Below, one piece after another: positions 1-6,401 of a stretch of DNA of 64,000 nt (its first letter is position 1; every line of letters starts with the position of its first letter). Source of the DNA: Photobacterium ganghwense (lineage in GTDB: Bacteria; Pseudomonadota; Gammaproteobacteria; Enterobacterales; Vibrionaceae); assembly GCF_003025595.1 (NCBI RefSeq), contig NZ_PYMI01000001.1, positions 1-64,000 of the forward strand, in the 5' to 3' direction. The notes beneath the pieces are model-generated. The model was given only the letters and a program-made list of their open reading frames with translations. It was not told where the DNA came from and did no database searches. The translations under genes and the position numbers were made by a program.

Positions 1-38
1 CCCTGTAGTTGTTCAGTAATTTGGTTCAGTTTGTCCAT
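1..38 (-). CDS. Partial small protein of the integrated element (N-terminus only)
   Basis: An ATG at 38-36 is preceded by a good ribosome binding site (AAGGAAAGG). It opens a frame reading MDKLNQITEQLQ before the window ends. It lies 11 bp downstream of the replication initiator stop, on the same strand, so it is probably the next gene of the same operon. Too little is visible to assign a family. Confidence 0.5.
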   Translation of the reverse strand, partial: MDKLNQITEQLQ

Positions 39-49
39 TGCCTTTCCTT

Positions 50-2089
50 TTACGCTGCTAATTGCCATTGTTCGTAGTGCTCGCGGGCTGCCATTGCGCT
101 GGCAATCTCGCGGTCAGTCGGTTCCCTTGGTGGAGCAAGTGGGTCTCTAAACACGCTTTGCCAGTACGCCCTTCGGTCTAAGTGGCGCAGGTATTGGCCT
201 GCGTATTCCGATTGGGCGACGGCTCTGGCTTCGGTGACGCTGTCGGCTAACTCGGTTTCGTCGTCAACCAGGGTCATGCCCCAGCCCCTCGCACCGGCAG
301 CCCACAGCAGAAAATCAAAGGCTTTTTGCTCGGCCTGCTCGCCGTCAAATGCCATGCAAAATACGTTTTTGGTACTGGCGTGCACCTCACGGCTTTTTAT
401 CGCCTTGCGGGTTGCCCGCATTTGGTTCTCAAGCCGGATAATACGGGCGGTCAGCTTGTTGATGGCCTGTTCGTCCTGTTTGGCTTGTTTCGCTATGGCT
501 TTCGCCTTAATGGTTTGGTCTAGCTGTTTTTCCAGTCGCTTGAGGCGGCGGTTAATGGGCTTGCGCCATTGCTCTAACCGGTAGCCACACTCTTTGATAA
601 TTGCGGCCATGTTGTCGGCCTGAAAACTGGCGATACATTCCCACGCCGGAGCGCGGCTGCATCGGGCGATGTTGTAACGGTTGCCACGAATCAGCCCCTG
701 GTCGGCGTTTTCGCCTTTGGCGGCATAGCCCACGGCCTTGATGATGTAACTGCCGGCAGCCATCGGTTTTTTGATGCGCTCCAGGTGCGCGAACCCTTTG
801 CCCCACAGATTTTCGAGGCGCAGCGCCCAGGCTGGAAACAAGTTTTGTGGTACCGCCCAGTTCAGCAAAACGTGAACATGCGGGTTTGGCTCGCCGTCGT
901 CATTGGCCGGACACTCCGCCACCCAGATGTAGTGGAAATCGGCGGCTTCACGAGTGGGACCAAACTCACTCGGCTTGCTGTGGCCAGGTATGCGCTTTTC
1001 GGTCAGCTTGGAATATTTGGCACCGGATTCGGCGTCGATTTCCTGTGTGTGGTTGGCTACCCAGCCGCGCTGGTACATTTTCTTTGCACCATCAAGGAAA
1101 CGGGACACCTCTTTGCCGATGGTGGTTTCGGCGGTTTTGGTGATGGTGAACAGCTTTTCCGGTTTCAGGAACGTCGGTGTGTAGGCTCCGGCAATCATGC
1201 CGTCGGCATTCATCACTTTAACCGTGCCATCATCCAGAATATCGACGGTCGCTGCCGGGTCGTCGGCGGTGGTGTCGATGTAGCAATAGGCACCGGCAAT
1301 GTGCGGGACACACTCGGCCATGTTGCGGGTAATCAAAACCGGTGTATGGTCGCCGTTTACGTCATCGGCCTCGACCATGCTGGAGAAAATGCGGGCGCGC
1401 TCGGCCTGGCTGAATGTCAGGGTCAGGAAGGTGCAGAACCCGCCGTGACAGGTCGCCACGTAGGCACCCGCCTCAAAGATTTTACTGACGGCGCGCTTGG
1501 TCAGTTTCTCGGTGAAACGCTCGCCTTGCTGCGCATCCGGCGCGGCACTGCTCGGCGTCTGGGTGTAATACTGGATTTTGCGCTGTCCTGACCAGTCGCG
1601 TTTCATCAGGCGAACCACGTTTGGCGTGATAGTTGGCTCGGCCACCTTGGATTTGCCTTTTGGCGGCAGAACGCGGGCACGGTTTCCGGCCTCAGTCAGC
1701 CCATACAGCGTGTCATGGTTGTAGTAAGCCTCAGAGCTTCCCAATTCGTCATCACGCGTTTCTAGCTTGCGCTGCTGCGCCATCAGGCGGTTTAAACTGG
1801 CCTGTTGTGGGTGTGTCGGACTTTTGCGCCCTTGGACAAGCCTATTGTTTTCGGCACTGCGTGCCGCCGCTTCGCGGAGGTGTTCGGCGTCAATCTTCGG
1901 TTGTGACGCCGCGTGCTTAACCTGCTCGCGAGCAAAGAACACATTCAGCTCATTGAGGTTATGCAAATGGTTGCTTTTCTGGTTTTTGGAACCTAAAAAA
2001 CCAGCTTCATAGCTGGCTAAATTCTTTTTGGTTCGGTCAGCGGGTTGAACGGCACCCGCCACGAATAAGAGATCGTTATTTGAGAGCAT
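50..2089 (-). CDS. HUH-superfamily rolling-circle replication initiator
   Basis: Large replication endonuclease expected to nick the element's origin and start rolling-circle replication. Numbering from an upstream ATG at 2146, motif I is FLTLTF near residues 240-245, the metal-binding HUH motif is HVH at 423-425 within NPHVHVLLNW, and the candidate catalytic tyrosine is Y467 in SYIIKAVGY, with K470 and a second Tyr at 474. The C-terminal third is Lys/Gln/Arg-rich and probably helical. I chose the start at 2089 (MLSNNDLL): it overlaps the upstream small gene by 14 bp and has AAGGT upstream, whereas the ATG at 2146 lies inside that gene. At about 680 residues it is much longer than Rep of typical Vibrio filamentous phages (about 350-400). 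The size is closer to P2 gpA or corticovirus PM2 P12 initiators. Relation to those is inference. Confidence 0.85.
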   Translation of the reverse strand: MLSNNDLLFVAGAVQPADRTKKNLASYEAGFLGSKNQKSNHLHNLNELNVFFAREQVKHAASQPKIDAEHLREAAARSAENNRLVQGRKSPTHPQQASLNRLMAQQRKLETRDDELGSSEAYYNHDTLYGLTEAGNRARVLPPKGKSKVAEPTITPNVVRLMKRDWSGQRKIQYYTQTPSSAAPDAQQGERFTEKLTKRAVSKIFEAGAYVATCHGGFCTFLTLTFSQAERARIFSSMVEADDVNGDHTPVLITRNMAECVPHIAGAYCYIDTTADDPAATVDILDDGTVKVMNADGMIAGAYTPTFLKPEKLFTITKTAETTIGKEVSRFLDGAKKMYQRGWVANHTQEIDAESGAKYSKLTEKRIPGHSKPSEFGPTREAADFHYIWVAECPANDDGEPNPHVHVLLNWAVPQNLFPAWALRLENLWGKGFAHLERIKKPMAAGSYIIKAVGYAAKGENADQGLIRGNRYNIARCSRAPAWECIASFQADNMAAIIKECGYRLEQWRKPINRRLKRLEKQLDQTIKAKAIAKQAKQDEQAINKLTARIIRLENQMRATRKAIKSREVHASTKNVFCMAFDGEQAEQKAFDFLLWAAGARGWGMTLVDDETELADSVTEARAVAQSEYAGQYLRHLDRRAYWQSVFRDPLAPPREPTDREIASAMAAREHYEQWQLAA

Positions 2090-2303
2090 CGACAATACCT
2101 TGCAAAAAGCAAAAGCTGCCAGGAAGCATGACGAGGTGCGCTCCATGATTTGTAACTAAGTCATGTGCTTGTTCCTGAGTGATAAGCTCAAACCCCTCAA
2201 CGTTTTCAATATCTGCCCCTTGGGGGGCAACGAATACTTGAAGGATATTCCCAGGCCATACGACCTTACCGAATGCGGCGCAGGGTGCTGATGTGACGAT
2301 CAT
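2076..2303 (-). CDS. Small hypothetical protein (75 aa) before the initiator gene
   Basis: Not recognised. The 75-residue product (MIVTSAPCAAF...) is mildly hydrophobic at the N-terminus and shows no clear motif. Its start overlaps the preceding gene by 4 bp (ATGA) and its end overlaps the initiator start by 14 bp, the pattern of translationally coupled phage or plasmid genes. That arrangement is the main evidence that it is real. It may affect replication, but nothing in the sequence shows this. Confidence 0.55.
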   Translation of the reverse strand: MIVTSAPCAAFGKVVWPGNILQVFVAPQGADIENVEGFELITQEQAHDLVTNHGAHLVMLPGSFCFLQGIVDALK

Positions 2304-2455
2304 TGCGTTACCTCTAACAGTTCACGGCGGCTTTCCGCTGCATCATTAAGAAATTGAGCCGCTAGGCGACGTTCACCGGCCAGACGGTAACTGCGCGCCA
2401 GTTGGATGCTGGCGCGAATATCATTTTTCAGAAGTTGGTAAAGGTTCATGTTCAT
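2300..2455 (-). CDS. Small hypothetical protein (51 aa) of the replication operon
   Basis: A 51-residue ORF reading MNMNLYQLLKNDIRASIQLA and onward, with a charged, helical composition (RLAGERRLAAQFLNDAAESRREL). It shares one base with the upstream stop (TAATG) and 4 bp with the downstream start (ATGA). It fills the only apparent gap in this overlapping gene chain, which argues that it is translated. The phrase AAQFLNDAAESRR resembles AAFFLSDAAEFRR in the upstream neighbour, so the two may be related small helical proteins. Function unknown. Confidence 0.6.
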   Translation of the reverse strand: MNMNLYQLLKNDIRASIQLARSYRLAGERRLAAQFLNDAAESRRELLEVTQ

Positions 2456-2742
2456 TACAGGCCACCCATCACAGTGACAGCCTGACGAAACGCGGCAAAG
2501 ATACGGCGAAACTCGGCAGCATCCGATAGAAAGAACGCCGCCCCTTCATGATCACCTTTGCGGCGCATGTCCTTGGCAATGCTCAGTGAACGGAAAAACT
2601 CCTGGCGGGCGTGATTTGCCATGTATTCAGCGGTGACAGATTTATCCAGCGGAATAGAAACCTCATGCAGCGGCATGAAAGAAACCGCCGCCCCCGAAGG
2701 GGCTTTGGTCACTCGCTTGGGGAACTGAGTTAAGGTGCTCAT
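2455..2742 (-). CDS. Small hypothetical protein (95 aa) of the replication operon
   Basis: The start is taken at 2742 (MSTLTQFPKRVTK) because AGGAGG lies just upstream and the ATGA overlaps the stop of the DUF3850 gene by 4 bp; a longer frame begins at 2763. The C-terminal half is helical and contains AAFFLSDAAEFRRIF, echoed in the next gene downstream. No recognised domain. Member of the overlapping early operon that ends with the replication initiator. Confidence 0.6.
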   Translation of the reverse strand: MSTLTQFPKRVTKAPSGAAVSFMPLHEVSIPLDKSVTAEYMANHARQEFFRSLSIAKDMRRKGDHEGAAFFLSDAAEFRRIFAAFRQAVTVMGGL

Positions 2743-2969
2743 AGCGCACCTCCTGAAATCCAATCGAAAGAGAAAACGACATAGCCGCCTTGCTGGGCAA
2801 AATCGGTGATGTATTTGATTCGAATCACCAGGTAGCGTTTTCCATCATTTAAACGGACACGATCACCCACCTTGAAATCACGGTCATTCTTTCGAATCTC
2901 AAACGTTTTATCGCCATCCAGAATGGCTGTTAGGTATTCGGTTTTGATTTTCAGGTCATGCAGTTTCAT
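2739..2969 (-). CDS. DUF3850 (ASCH/PUA-like) domain protein
   Basis: A 76-residue protein that is essentially one DUF3850 domain: HDLKIKTEYLTAILDGDKTFEIRKNDRDFKVGDRV matches the family pattern H-x-LKI...G-KTFEIRKNDR-F-x-VGD. DUF3850 belongs to the ASCH/PUA-like fold associated with RNA binding and is common in phages and plasmids. It overlaps both neighbours by 4 bp, so it is co-translated with the replication operon. The domain call is strong; a role in RNA binding is family-level inference. Confidence 0.8.
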   Translation of the reverse strand: MKLHDLKIKTEYLTAILDGDKTFEIRKNDRDFKVGDRVRLNDGKRYLVIRIKYITDFAQQGGYVVFSFDWISGGAL

Positions 2970-3145
2970 GCAACACCCCCTTTTGCCAGTACGGCGCGGC
3001 GGGCTTGAATCTGGAAGGTGCGGCTGTAACGGAAGTCAGCACAGCCTTTCGGCAGTTGCTTGTTTGTGTTCTTCGGCTTAACGGTCGTTACGCGCAGTTG
3101 TTTGAATTGCTCTTTCAGTTTGGCGAGATGTTGCAGTCTGTCCAT
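2966..3145 (-). CDS. First gene of the replication operon, small basic protein (59 aa)
   Basis: Starts at the ATG at 3145 (MDRLQHLAKLKEQFKQLR), with GGGGA upstream; an in-frame TTG at 3163 is less likely. The product is strongly basic (KPKNTNKQLPKG, RRAVLAKGG) with an N-terminal amphipathic helix, as for a small nucleic-acid-binding protein. It is the first gene after the operator region and overlaps the DUF3850 gene by 4 bp. No family recognised. Confidence 0.6.
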   Translation of the reverse strand: MDRLQHLAKLKEQFKQLRVTTVKPKNTNKQLPKGCADFRYSRTFQIQARRAVLAKGGVA

Positions 3146-3196
3146 GTCTGTATCCCCATACAAGCAAGTGTGTGTTTTGTGCGGGGAATAGCATCT

Positions 3197-3252
3197 GTCA
3201 ACATCGTTTCGACGTCAACATCGCTTCAACTATGGTTTTGATCATTTTGATC
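3197..3252. promoter_or_regulatory. Candidate operator: two pairs of direct repeats between divergent genes
   Basis: GTCAACATCGYTTC occurs at 3197-3210 and 3214-3227, spaced 17 bp. TTTTGATC occurs at 3236-3243 and 3245-3252, spaced 9 bp. Both pairs lie between the leftward replication operon and the rightward HTH gene. On the minus strand each long repeat ends in TTGAC, a -35-like element, so a bound repressor would cover the operon promoter. The repeats are seen directly; the regulatory role is inferred. Confidence 0.55.
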
Positions 3253-3293
3253 GCCTAGAATTTAACAAATCAAAGGGATTCAACGGGCTCGGT

Positions 3294-3557
3294 ATGACTT
3301 ACACAAATGAACTATTGGATATGGTGAAAGACAAGTATAGTCTGGAGTCAGACTACAAACTTGCTCAAAAAATAGGTGTAAGTCGTTCTCGCCTAAGCAA
3401 ATGGCGAAATGAGTTAAATTCGATGGACTGGGATGTGGCTTTTAAGATCGCCGATTTGCTTGGAATGGACGATCAAAAAGTTGTCTATGGTCTGCTCGAA
3501 GACAAGTACGAAAATACAAGACTTATCAACGCTCTATGCGAAGGACGCCCCGCTTAA
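3294..3557 (+). CDS. Helix-turn-helix phage regulator (DUF3693-like)
   Basis: An 87-residue protein. Residues about 20-50 (SDYKLAQKIGVSRSRLSKWRN) form a clear helix-turn-helix, followed by DWDVAFKIADLLGMD as in XRE-like and DUF3693 regulators found in Vibrio prophages. It is transcribed away from the replication operon with direct-repeat operators between, the usual layout for a repressor of a small phage or plasmid. The ribosome binding site is weak. An intrinsic terminator overlaps its stop codon. It probably controls replication or lysogeny of the element. Confidence 0.75.
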   Translation: MTYTNELLDMVKDKYSLESDYKLAQKIGVSRSRLSKWRNELNSMDWDVAFKIADLLGMDDQKVVYGLLEDKYENTRLINALCEGRPA

Positions 3558-3569
3558 CCGGGGCGTTTT
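3546..3569 (+). terminator. Intrinsic terminator after the HTH regulator
   Basis: CGCCCC (3546-3551) pairs with GGGGCG (3560-3565) around an 8-nt loop and is followed by TTTT. The loop contains the TAA stop of the regulator. It lies 4 bp from the dif-like site, so it marks the end of the element's regulator unit. Confidence 0.8.
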
Positions 3570-3572
3570 CAT

Positions 3573-3600
3573 ATCGGCCATACTATACATAATGCGCACT
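3573..3600 (-). other. dif-like Xer recombination site (probable element/chromosome junction)
   Basis: Read on the minus strand the 28 bp divide as AGTGCGCATTA - TGTATA - GTATGGCCGAT. The first 11 bp match the XerC arm of V. cholerae dif1 at 10 of 11 and of E. coli dif at 9 of 11. The centre equals that of E. coli dif. The last 11 bp match the XerD arm TTATGTTAAAT at only 6 of 11. A canonical XerC arm with a degenerate XerD arm is typical of attachment sites of dif-integrating phages such as TLC phage. The degenerate arm faces the replication operon, so the element lies to the left and host DNA to the right. Confidence 0.7.
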
Positions 3601-4011
3601 GAAGCTTCGGATTGTTAAACGCCAGAATCCCAGCCATACCAAGGGCTAAAACACCGTTATTTAAGGTTTTTCTTGTGGTGCGCACTCGTAGTTTGATGAA
3701 TATCATTCCTAAAGCGGTGTGCCGGTACGCTCTAACGTGGTTACGCCACAGCCGTTTCGTGGTGGTCGCCGCATGACACAGCCCCAGCAGCAAACTGTGA
3801 CAAAGGAAAAGAAAAAGGAAGTCAGGAAAGCCCAAGCTAAACGTGCGAGCCGAGCATCACCACCATAATGGCTAATAAGCAAAAATGAGAAAGCGTGCTA
3901 TTTTTAAAATTGTAAATAACATGATATCTCGATTTAATTAACAGTTGATACAGTCCAAGCCATGAACTTCACTTTAGCTGTTAATAAAGGCCCCTTACCG
4001 GGGCCTGTTTT
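3601..4011. other. Gene-poor stretch with possible ORF fragments
   Basis: No convincing intact gene. On the plus strand a Lys/Gln-rich frame at about 3776-3868 (MTQPQQQTVTKEKKKEVRKA and on to RASPP, stop) looks like a protein tail or very small protein. On the minus strand a frame ending at 3569 encodes a short hydrophobic peptide that reads through the dif-like site and is therefore doubtful. Base composition becomes AT-rich after 3870. This may be debris of an older integration at dif. Confidence 0.4.
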
Positions 4012-4013
4012 TT
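3988..4013. terminator. Bidirectional intrinsic terminator
   Basis: AGGCCCC (3988-3994), loop TTACC, GGGGCCT (4000-4006), then GTTTTTT on the plus strand. On the minus strand the same stem is followed by TTATTAA and ends the small membrane-protein gene whose stop is at 4012. Confidence 0.75.
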
Positions 4014-4206
4014 ACTTTTGTTTTTTGTGGAAATCGAGCAATAGAAACAGCGCTGGAATAAGTGAGAAAAAATAGATAAACCCAGCGAATTTGATAATGA
4101 AAATCAATGCGATGCTGAAGGTATCCGGTATTCCTTTTTGATACTCCCAGCTAACAATGACTGTTGCTATACCGACCCACCATACGAACAAAAAGCAAAA
4201 AGGCAT
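4012..4206 (-). CDS. Small two-helix membrane protein, unknown
   Basis: A 64-residue ORF (MPFCFLFVWWVGIATVIVSW...) with two hydrophobic helices, about 3-20 and 32-57, and a short basic tail (DFHKKQK). It has a fair ribosome binding site (GAGGGAA, 7 nt before ATG) and ends at a terminator, which supports expression. No family recognised. It lies in the accessory segment beside the dif-like junction, where small phage membrane proteins (immunity, holin-like) are common, but nothing specific points to one. Confidence 0.5.
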   Translation of the reverse strand: MPFCFLFVWWVGIATVIVSWEYQKGIPDTFSIALIFIIKFAGFIYFFSLIPALFLLLDFHKKQK

Positions 4207-4319
4207 TTGGCGTTCCCTCGCTTTTTATTTGACATTGCCTACAAAGATAATCCATCTTCTAACGAGATGGTGGCATATTTTATGGGGAACGTGAGTTGAA
4301 GTTCAATTAGTGCTTCTAT

Positions 4320-4622
4320 TTATTTTTTGTCTCCTGACTCCCACTCTAATTTCATGATCCGCTTCTCATGCAATTGCAGCATTTCCTTTAATTCGCCCAA
4401 CACCGATTCATGGGCTTTGACGGCGCGGAACAGCAGATAACACATGATGAGAGTTGGAGGTGTCACCCCCAACTCAGCAAACAGCTTGATGAGCTCTCGC
4501 ATACAAAACCGTGTCAAACAGGCCGCGATGAGTGCCGCCGCAATGGTCGGAATCAGGCCGCCAATTTGCGCGCATTTTTCACCGATAGTGACCTGGACTA
4601 ACTCGCTGTGCCGGTTATAAGA
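4320..4622 (-). pseudogene. 5'-truncated membrane protein ORF with TM and coiled coil
   Basis: The frame is open from just after a TAG at 4625-4623 down to the stop at 4320 (100 codons). No ATG, GTG or TTG occurs in the first 34 codons, yet these encode a good membrane helix (QIGGLIPTIAAALIAACL). A second helix (LGVTPPTLIMCYLLF) and a charged coiled-coil tail (GELKEMLQLHEKRIMKLEWE) follow. If translation starts at the TTG at 4517, only the second half is made. The TM plus coiled-coil layout recalls small phage holin or XhlA-like proteins. The missing start suggests the 5' part was lost, leaving a gene remnant. Confidence 0.4.
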
Positions 4623-4668
4623 CTAGCTGCCATGATTTTTCGTGTTTCGCGAGGAATATAGTCAAAGG

Positions 4669-4681
4669 GTGACAGTGTCAC
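4669..4681. promoter_or_regulatory. matS site (MatP binding), perfect
   Basis: GTGACAGTGTCAC matches the E. coli matS consensus GTGACRNYGTCAC at every position. MatP is encoded 6 kb away. Site in accessory DNA to the right of the dif-like junction, supporting that this side is resident Ter DNA. Confidence 0.8.
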
Positions 4682-4908
4682 TATTGGATTGTATGCTTTA
4701 TCCCGTAAGCTGTTTGAGGAAAACTCTTCATCCAAGGCTCCGTGGAAATTCAGATTTGTGAGGTGGCGTGCTGATAAATATCTAGTGGGTAATGCAACCG
4801 CTTTGCTTTTAGCTAAACTCTTTTGGTCCAATCTTGTAGCATTCTCTGTTTTCCAAAAGGCACTTATCAAACATCAGCGATTAGTTATGTAAAAAATGCC
4901 AGGTACAA

Positions 4909-4944
4909 AAAAGCCCGCTTAACCGAGAGGTTTACGGGCTTTGG
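4909..4944 (-). terminator. Intrinsic terminator of the 88-aa ORF
   Basis: On the minus strand AAAGCCCG and CGGGCTTT flank a long loop and are followed by TTTGT. It lies 25 bp downstream of the stop of the gene at 4969-5235. Confidence 0.7.
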
Positions 4945-4968
4945 TCGTTGTGATATGAATCACGGAGT

Positions 4969-5235
4969 TCAGTTCAGTAGTTGATAAAACTTCCTGAGTA
5001 TAAATTGTCTTAGTTCGTCTTCTTTACCGCTTGATACAGACTGCAACCACATAAATTGTGACTTGGTGGACATTTTCAGGAAAGCACATGAATCGATTTT
5101 ATTCTCGCTAGGTACGTTGATAAAAGCTCTTTCAAGAGAAGTTTGTATGGCAGAAGAGATAAAAATATTTGTCGACTCTAGGTAGTCGTCCAGTTTTGAC
5201 AGATCTTCCAATGGTAAGCGAGACTTCCTACTCAT
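4969..5235 (-). CDS. Hypothetical protein (88 aa)
   Basis: Not recognised. A soluble, helical composition (MSRKSRLPLEDLSKLDDYLE ... ELRQFILRKFYQLLN). The start has no clear ribosome binding site, but a good intrinsic terminator follows the stop, which supports a real transcription unit. No homology-bearing motif visible. It lies in the AT-rich accessory stretch between the dif-like site and the conserved Ter genes. Confidence 0.5.
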   Translation of the reverse strand: MSRKSRLPLEDLSKLDDYLESTNIFISSAIQTSLERAFINVPSENKIDSCAFLKMSTKSQFMWLQSVSSGKEDELRQFILRKFYQLLN

Positions 5236-5383
5236 GTATAACGTTTATAATTTTATTTTTGTTTCTAAACCAGCATTGTAAACCTTATAAAATTTAATGA
5301 CAATGCAATTAATGTTGCTTTGCTTAACACTGACTCTGACCCTCACCTATCCTAATCACTTATCAGCACTTGATTTAGCATTT

Positions 5384-5396
5384 GTGACACCGTGAC
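5384..5396. promoter_or_regulatory. matS-like site with one mismatch
   Basis: GTGACACCGTGAC differs from the matS consensus at one position of the right half-site. It lies in the 242-bp intergenic stretch 5236-5477, which otherwise shows nothing clear. Binding by MatP is uncertain. Confidence 0.35.
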
Positions 5397-5477
5397 ATTT
5401 TAAAAAATTACGGAGCATATATCCTATGATGCTGACCTCTTCTTGAAGGACCAACCTATCTCCTTAATTGACAGTGA

Positions 5478-5702
5478 TTAAACGGGCTGTGTTTCATGGG
5501 TATTGGAACAACAGTGCTCACAGAGTGCTGCGTTTTGATAAATTTTTCTTGCATGTTCGCTGGCCACATGACTTGAATCAAAATAGCCGACACAAGTTAT
5601 GCTTTCCGGAGAAGGTAGATGTAGGCAATCATTTCTATGTACTTCATGAATTTTAGTGTTTCTTTGTGGCTTATCACTTACAAAATATACAGAATACGTC
5701 AT
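5478..5702 (-). CDS. Small Cys/His-rich conserved hypothetical protein
   Basis: A 74-residue protein with the pattern H-x3-C-x-HLP ... VGYFDSSHVASEHARKIY ... ALCEHCC. This resembles a family of short bacterial proteins with a Cys-His pair followed by a paired CxxCC motif, possibly metal binding; I recall the pattern but not a family name. The ribosome binding site is weak (AAGAA). Function unknown. Confidence 0.55.
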   Translation of the reverse strand: MTYSVYFVSDKPQRNTKIHEVHRNDCLHLPSPESITCVGYFDSSHVASEHARKIYQNAALCEHCCSNTHETQPV

Positions 5703-5796
5703 TTCTTACACCATATAACGTTCGATGACACTACTATTATGGCTCGGTAAACATGAAGGAATGATTACTTGCTTCAGAGAAACGTCTAAGCAAAAA

Positions 5797-6192
5797 CTAA
5801 TTTGTAAACTCTGCCAATGCTTCCATCGCTTCTTCTGCTCTCTGGCTTGGAACAAAAATATGATCGTGGTAATACGCGGCAATGACATTTGCACTGATAC
5901 CCCGTTCACTTAGTTTTGATGCAACACTCGCGGTAAGCCCTACGGCATCCAGGCTTGAGTGAACGGTTAAAGTGATCATTTTGTATGTACTAGAGAAGAA
6001 AAGATCTTTATCTTCAGCCACATTTTTAGGAAGGATGATAGTTAACCCCTCTTTTTCCAAGAATGTCGCAATGGGTTGTAATGCCAACATTTCGGACAAA
6101 GTGTTTGGAACTGAACAAAAAACATATTCTTGAGGTTGGAGTTCCGGTGATAAAGACTTGAGTAACGATTCTAGCTCTAGAATTCCAGACAT
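5797..6192 (-). CDS. ACT-domain protein
   Basis: About 131 residues, built of tandem ACT-type modules (family ACT_7, former DUF2241): MSGILELESLLKSLSPELQP, then QEYVFCSVP and a C-terminal ACT-like half with TVHSSLDAVGLTASVASKLSERGISANVIAAYYHDHIFV. ACT domains usually bind small ligands such as amino acids; here the ligand is unknown. The start at 6192 is chosen because GAGAGGG lies 7 nt upstream; the frame extends to 6252 without a better signal. Stand-alone gene. Confidence 0.8.
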   Translation of the reverse strand: MSGILELESLLKSLSPELQPQEYVFCSVPNTLSEMLALQPIATFLEKEGLTIILPKNVAEDKDLFFSSTYKMITLTVHSSLDAVGLTASVASKLSERGISANVIAAYYHDHIFVPSQRAEEAMEALAEFTN

Positions 6193-6278
6193 TGACATCC
6201 CTCTCTTTTTGCAAGACTTTGTATAAGCTAAAACACTATTCACGTTTTTCAAAGAAGTTTATTTTTTTCTTAAAACAA

Positions 6279-6295
6279 AAGTTATAGTGCATTAG
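6279..6295. repeat. 17-bp direct repeat, left copy
   Basis: AAGTTATAGTGCATTAG, identical to the copy at 7436-7452. The pair brackets the PEP-CTERM-like protein gene. It resembles a target duplication or recombination scar, or could be two copies of a regulatory site. Confidence 0.6.
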
Positions 6296-6401
6296 GTGAT
6301 ATGTTGAAATTTATAATTCGCAATTTGCGAACCTCAAAAAAACATAAGCATCTGTTTTAAAAGGATAATATTTCTGGCCAAAATATTGCTTTAAGAGCTA
6401 T

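Larger units (their letters stand above)
4623..4968. other. No convincing gene; overlapping opposing ORFs
   Basis: Two opposing frames overlap here (90 codons leftward from a TTG at 4870; 67 codons rightward from 4689). Neither has a ribosome binding site or recognisable domain, and a matS site lies in the region. I do not call either as a gene. The stretch otherwise holds the terminator at 4909-4944. Confidence 0.4.

Noticed and set aside
234-246. matS-like GTGACGCTGTCGG in the initiator gene
   Set aside because: Two mismatches to the consensus in the right half-site; not distinguishable from chance.
785-1591. 268-codon open frame on the plus strand opposite the replication initiator
   Set aside because: Shadow of a real gene: the opposite strand carries the HUH motifs, and this frame has no ribosome binding site or family features.
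3569-3835. 88-codon minus-strand ORF with a hydrophobic segment
   Set aside because: Its end reads through the dif-like site into the regulator's terminator; no good start signal. Probably chance or a remnant.
4598-4870. 90-codon minus-strand ORF
   Set aside because: TTG start without ribosome binding site, overlapping an opposing ORF and a matS site; no recognisable domain.
4689-4892. 67-codon plus-strand ORF
   Set aside because: No ribosome binding site, no family resemblance, overlaps the opposing frame.
6279-6303. Possible second dif-like site in the 17-bp repeat (AGTGCATTAG...)
   Set aside because: Only short partial likeness to dif, wrong length between arms, so not called.
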